A DNA stretch of 15,000 nucleotides from Botryococcus braunii (lineage: Eukaryota; Chlorophyta; Trebouxiophyceae). The notes beneath the pieces are model-generated. The model was not told the DNA's origin and did no database searches. It saw only the letters and a program-made list of their open reading frames with translations. Shown here one piece after another: positions 14,606-15,000 of this stretch. A program made the translations under genes and the position numbers. Position 1 is the first letter of the stretch. Each line of letters begins with the position of its first letter. The DNA lies in assembly GCA_002005505.1 (NCBI GenBank), contig KV908370.1, forward strand, positions 398,530-413,529, read 5' to 3'.

Positions 14606-15000
14606 GTAAAATGAATTGGGACCACTGGGTTCTGCAGCACTGGCCGCTGAAAAGGTTGGAGACTTCCAGGTACTTAACTTCCCCTTCCGTCATTCCTTGT
14701 GGATAACAGACGTCTACATTCTCTTCATCACCTGCGTTCTGTTTCCTTCACGATTACGTACACAAATATGCACGGGATTTTGAAAAGTAGAGAAATTATT
14801 TGACCACAGGGCAAGTGGCTGTAACTGTGTTTAGCATGTTGCTCCGCTTGCGTATGCATGTTCTTTGGTAACTTGCCCATACATACCACTCTTTGCTGTA
14901 ATCTCATGTCTCACACCTTCAAGTCCCTTTTATTTTCATTCAATCATAGTGAAATGTAATATATGTTATTCACCCTGAGGAATCACCCACCCTTCAAGCC
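14606..15000. other. Right-hand flank, nothing recognised
   Basis: No supportable gene, repeat or RNA is seen. The sequence becomes A/T-rich after 14700. GCTGTAATCTCATG and similar motifs are not interpretable without transcript data. Confidence 0.35.

Overview
This is a nuclear genomic window from a eukaryote. The evidence is a gene split into nine exons with GT-AG (and one probable GC-AG) introns, and the near absence of compact coding sequence elsewhere. Introns and spacers are full of microsatellites, minisatellites and palindromes. The one gene identified with certainty, on the minus strand, is the eukaryotic selenocysteine-specific elongation factor (eEFSec, EEFSEC family). Land plants and most fungi lack this factor, so the host is more likely an alga, another protist or an animal. 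GC-rich exons, introns of 0.3-1.3 kb and acceptors without clear polypyrimidine tracts would suit a large-genome alga such as a prasinophyte, chromerid or dinoflagellate, but the window alone does not settle the lineage.

Layout, left to right. 1-1346: a minus-strand ORF of 356 codons with an N-terminal F-box-like segment; its stop codon lies inside a perfect 5' splice site, so it probably continues leftwards past the window edge. 1347-5111: intergenic, with a poly(C)/poly(A) run, a cluster of palindromes (2227-2669), a 33-bp minisatellite (3442-3877), a 20-bp minisatellite (4295-4474) and a pyrimidine-rich tract (4797-5043). 5112-13679: the complete eEFSec gene, exon 1 at the right end and stop codon at the left. 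13680-15000: upstream flank, with an unrecognised 187-codon ORF head to head with eEFSec and a possible orphan exon at 14491-14605.

The eEFSec exons join in frame to about 570 residues (576 with an alternative acceptor). All GTPase motifs, the EF-Tu-like domains 2 and 3 and the eEFSec-specific domain 4 are present. The organism is therefore expected to decode UGA as selenocysteine, although no tRNA-Sec, SECIS element or other part of that pathway lies here.

Nearly every intron carries its own repeat: (CA)n/(CG)n in intron 1; a minisatellite apparently derived from exon 2 in intron 2; poly(A/T) in intron 3; about 75-bp repeats in intron 4; a (GT)n...(CA)n inverted pair in intron 5; a TIR-bearing MITE-like element in intron 6; a 17-bp repeat and poly(C) runs in intron 7; and a GGGAA tract of about 370 bp, a TGTCAC repeat and (GGA)n in intron 8. 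I saw no sign of an undescribed multi-gene system. The most interesting material is the architecture of the eEFSec locus and the palindrome cluster.
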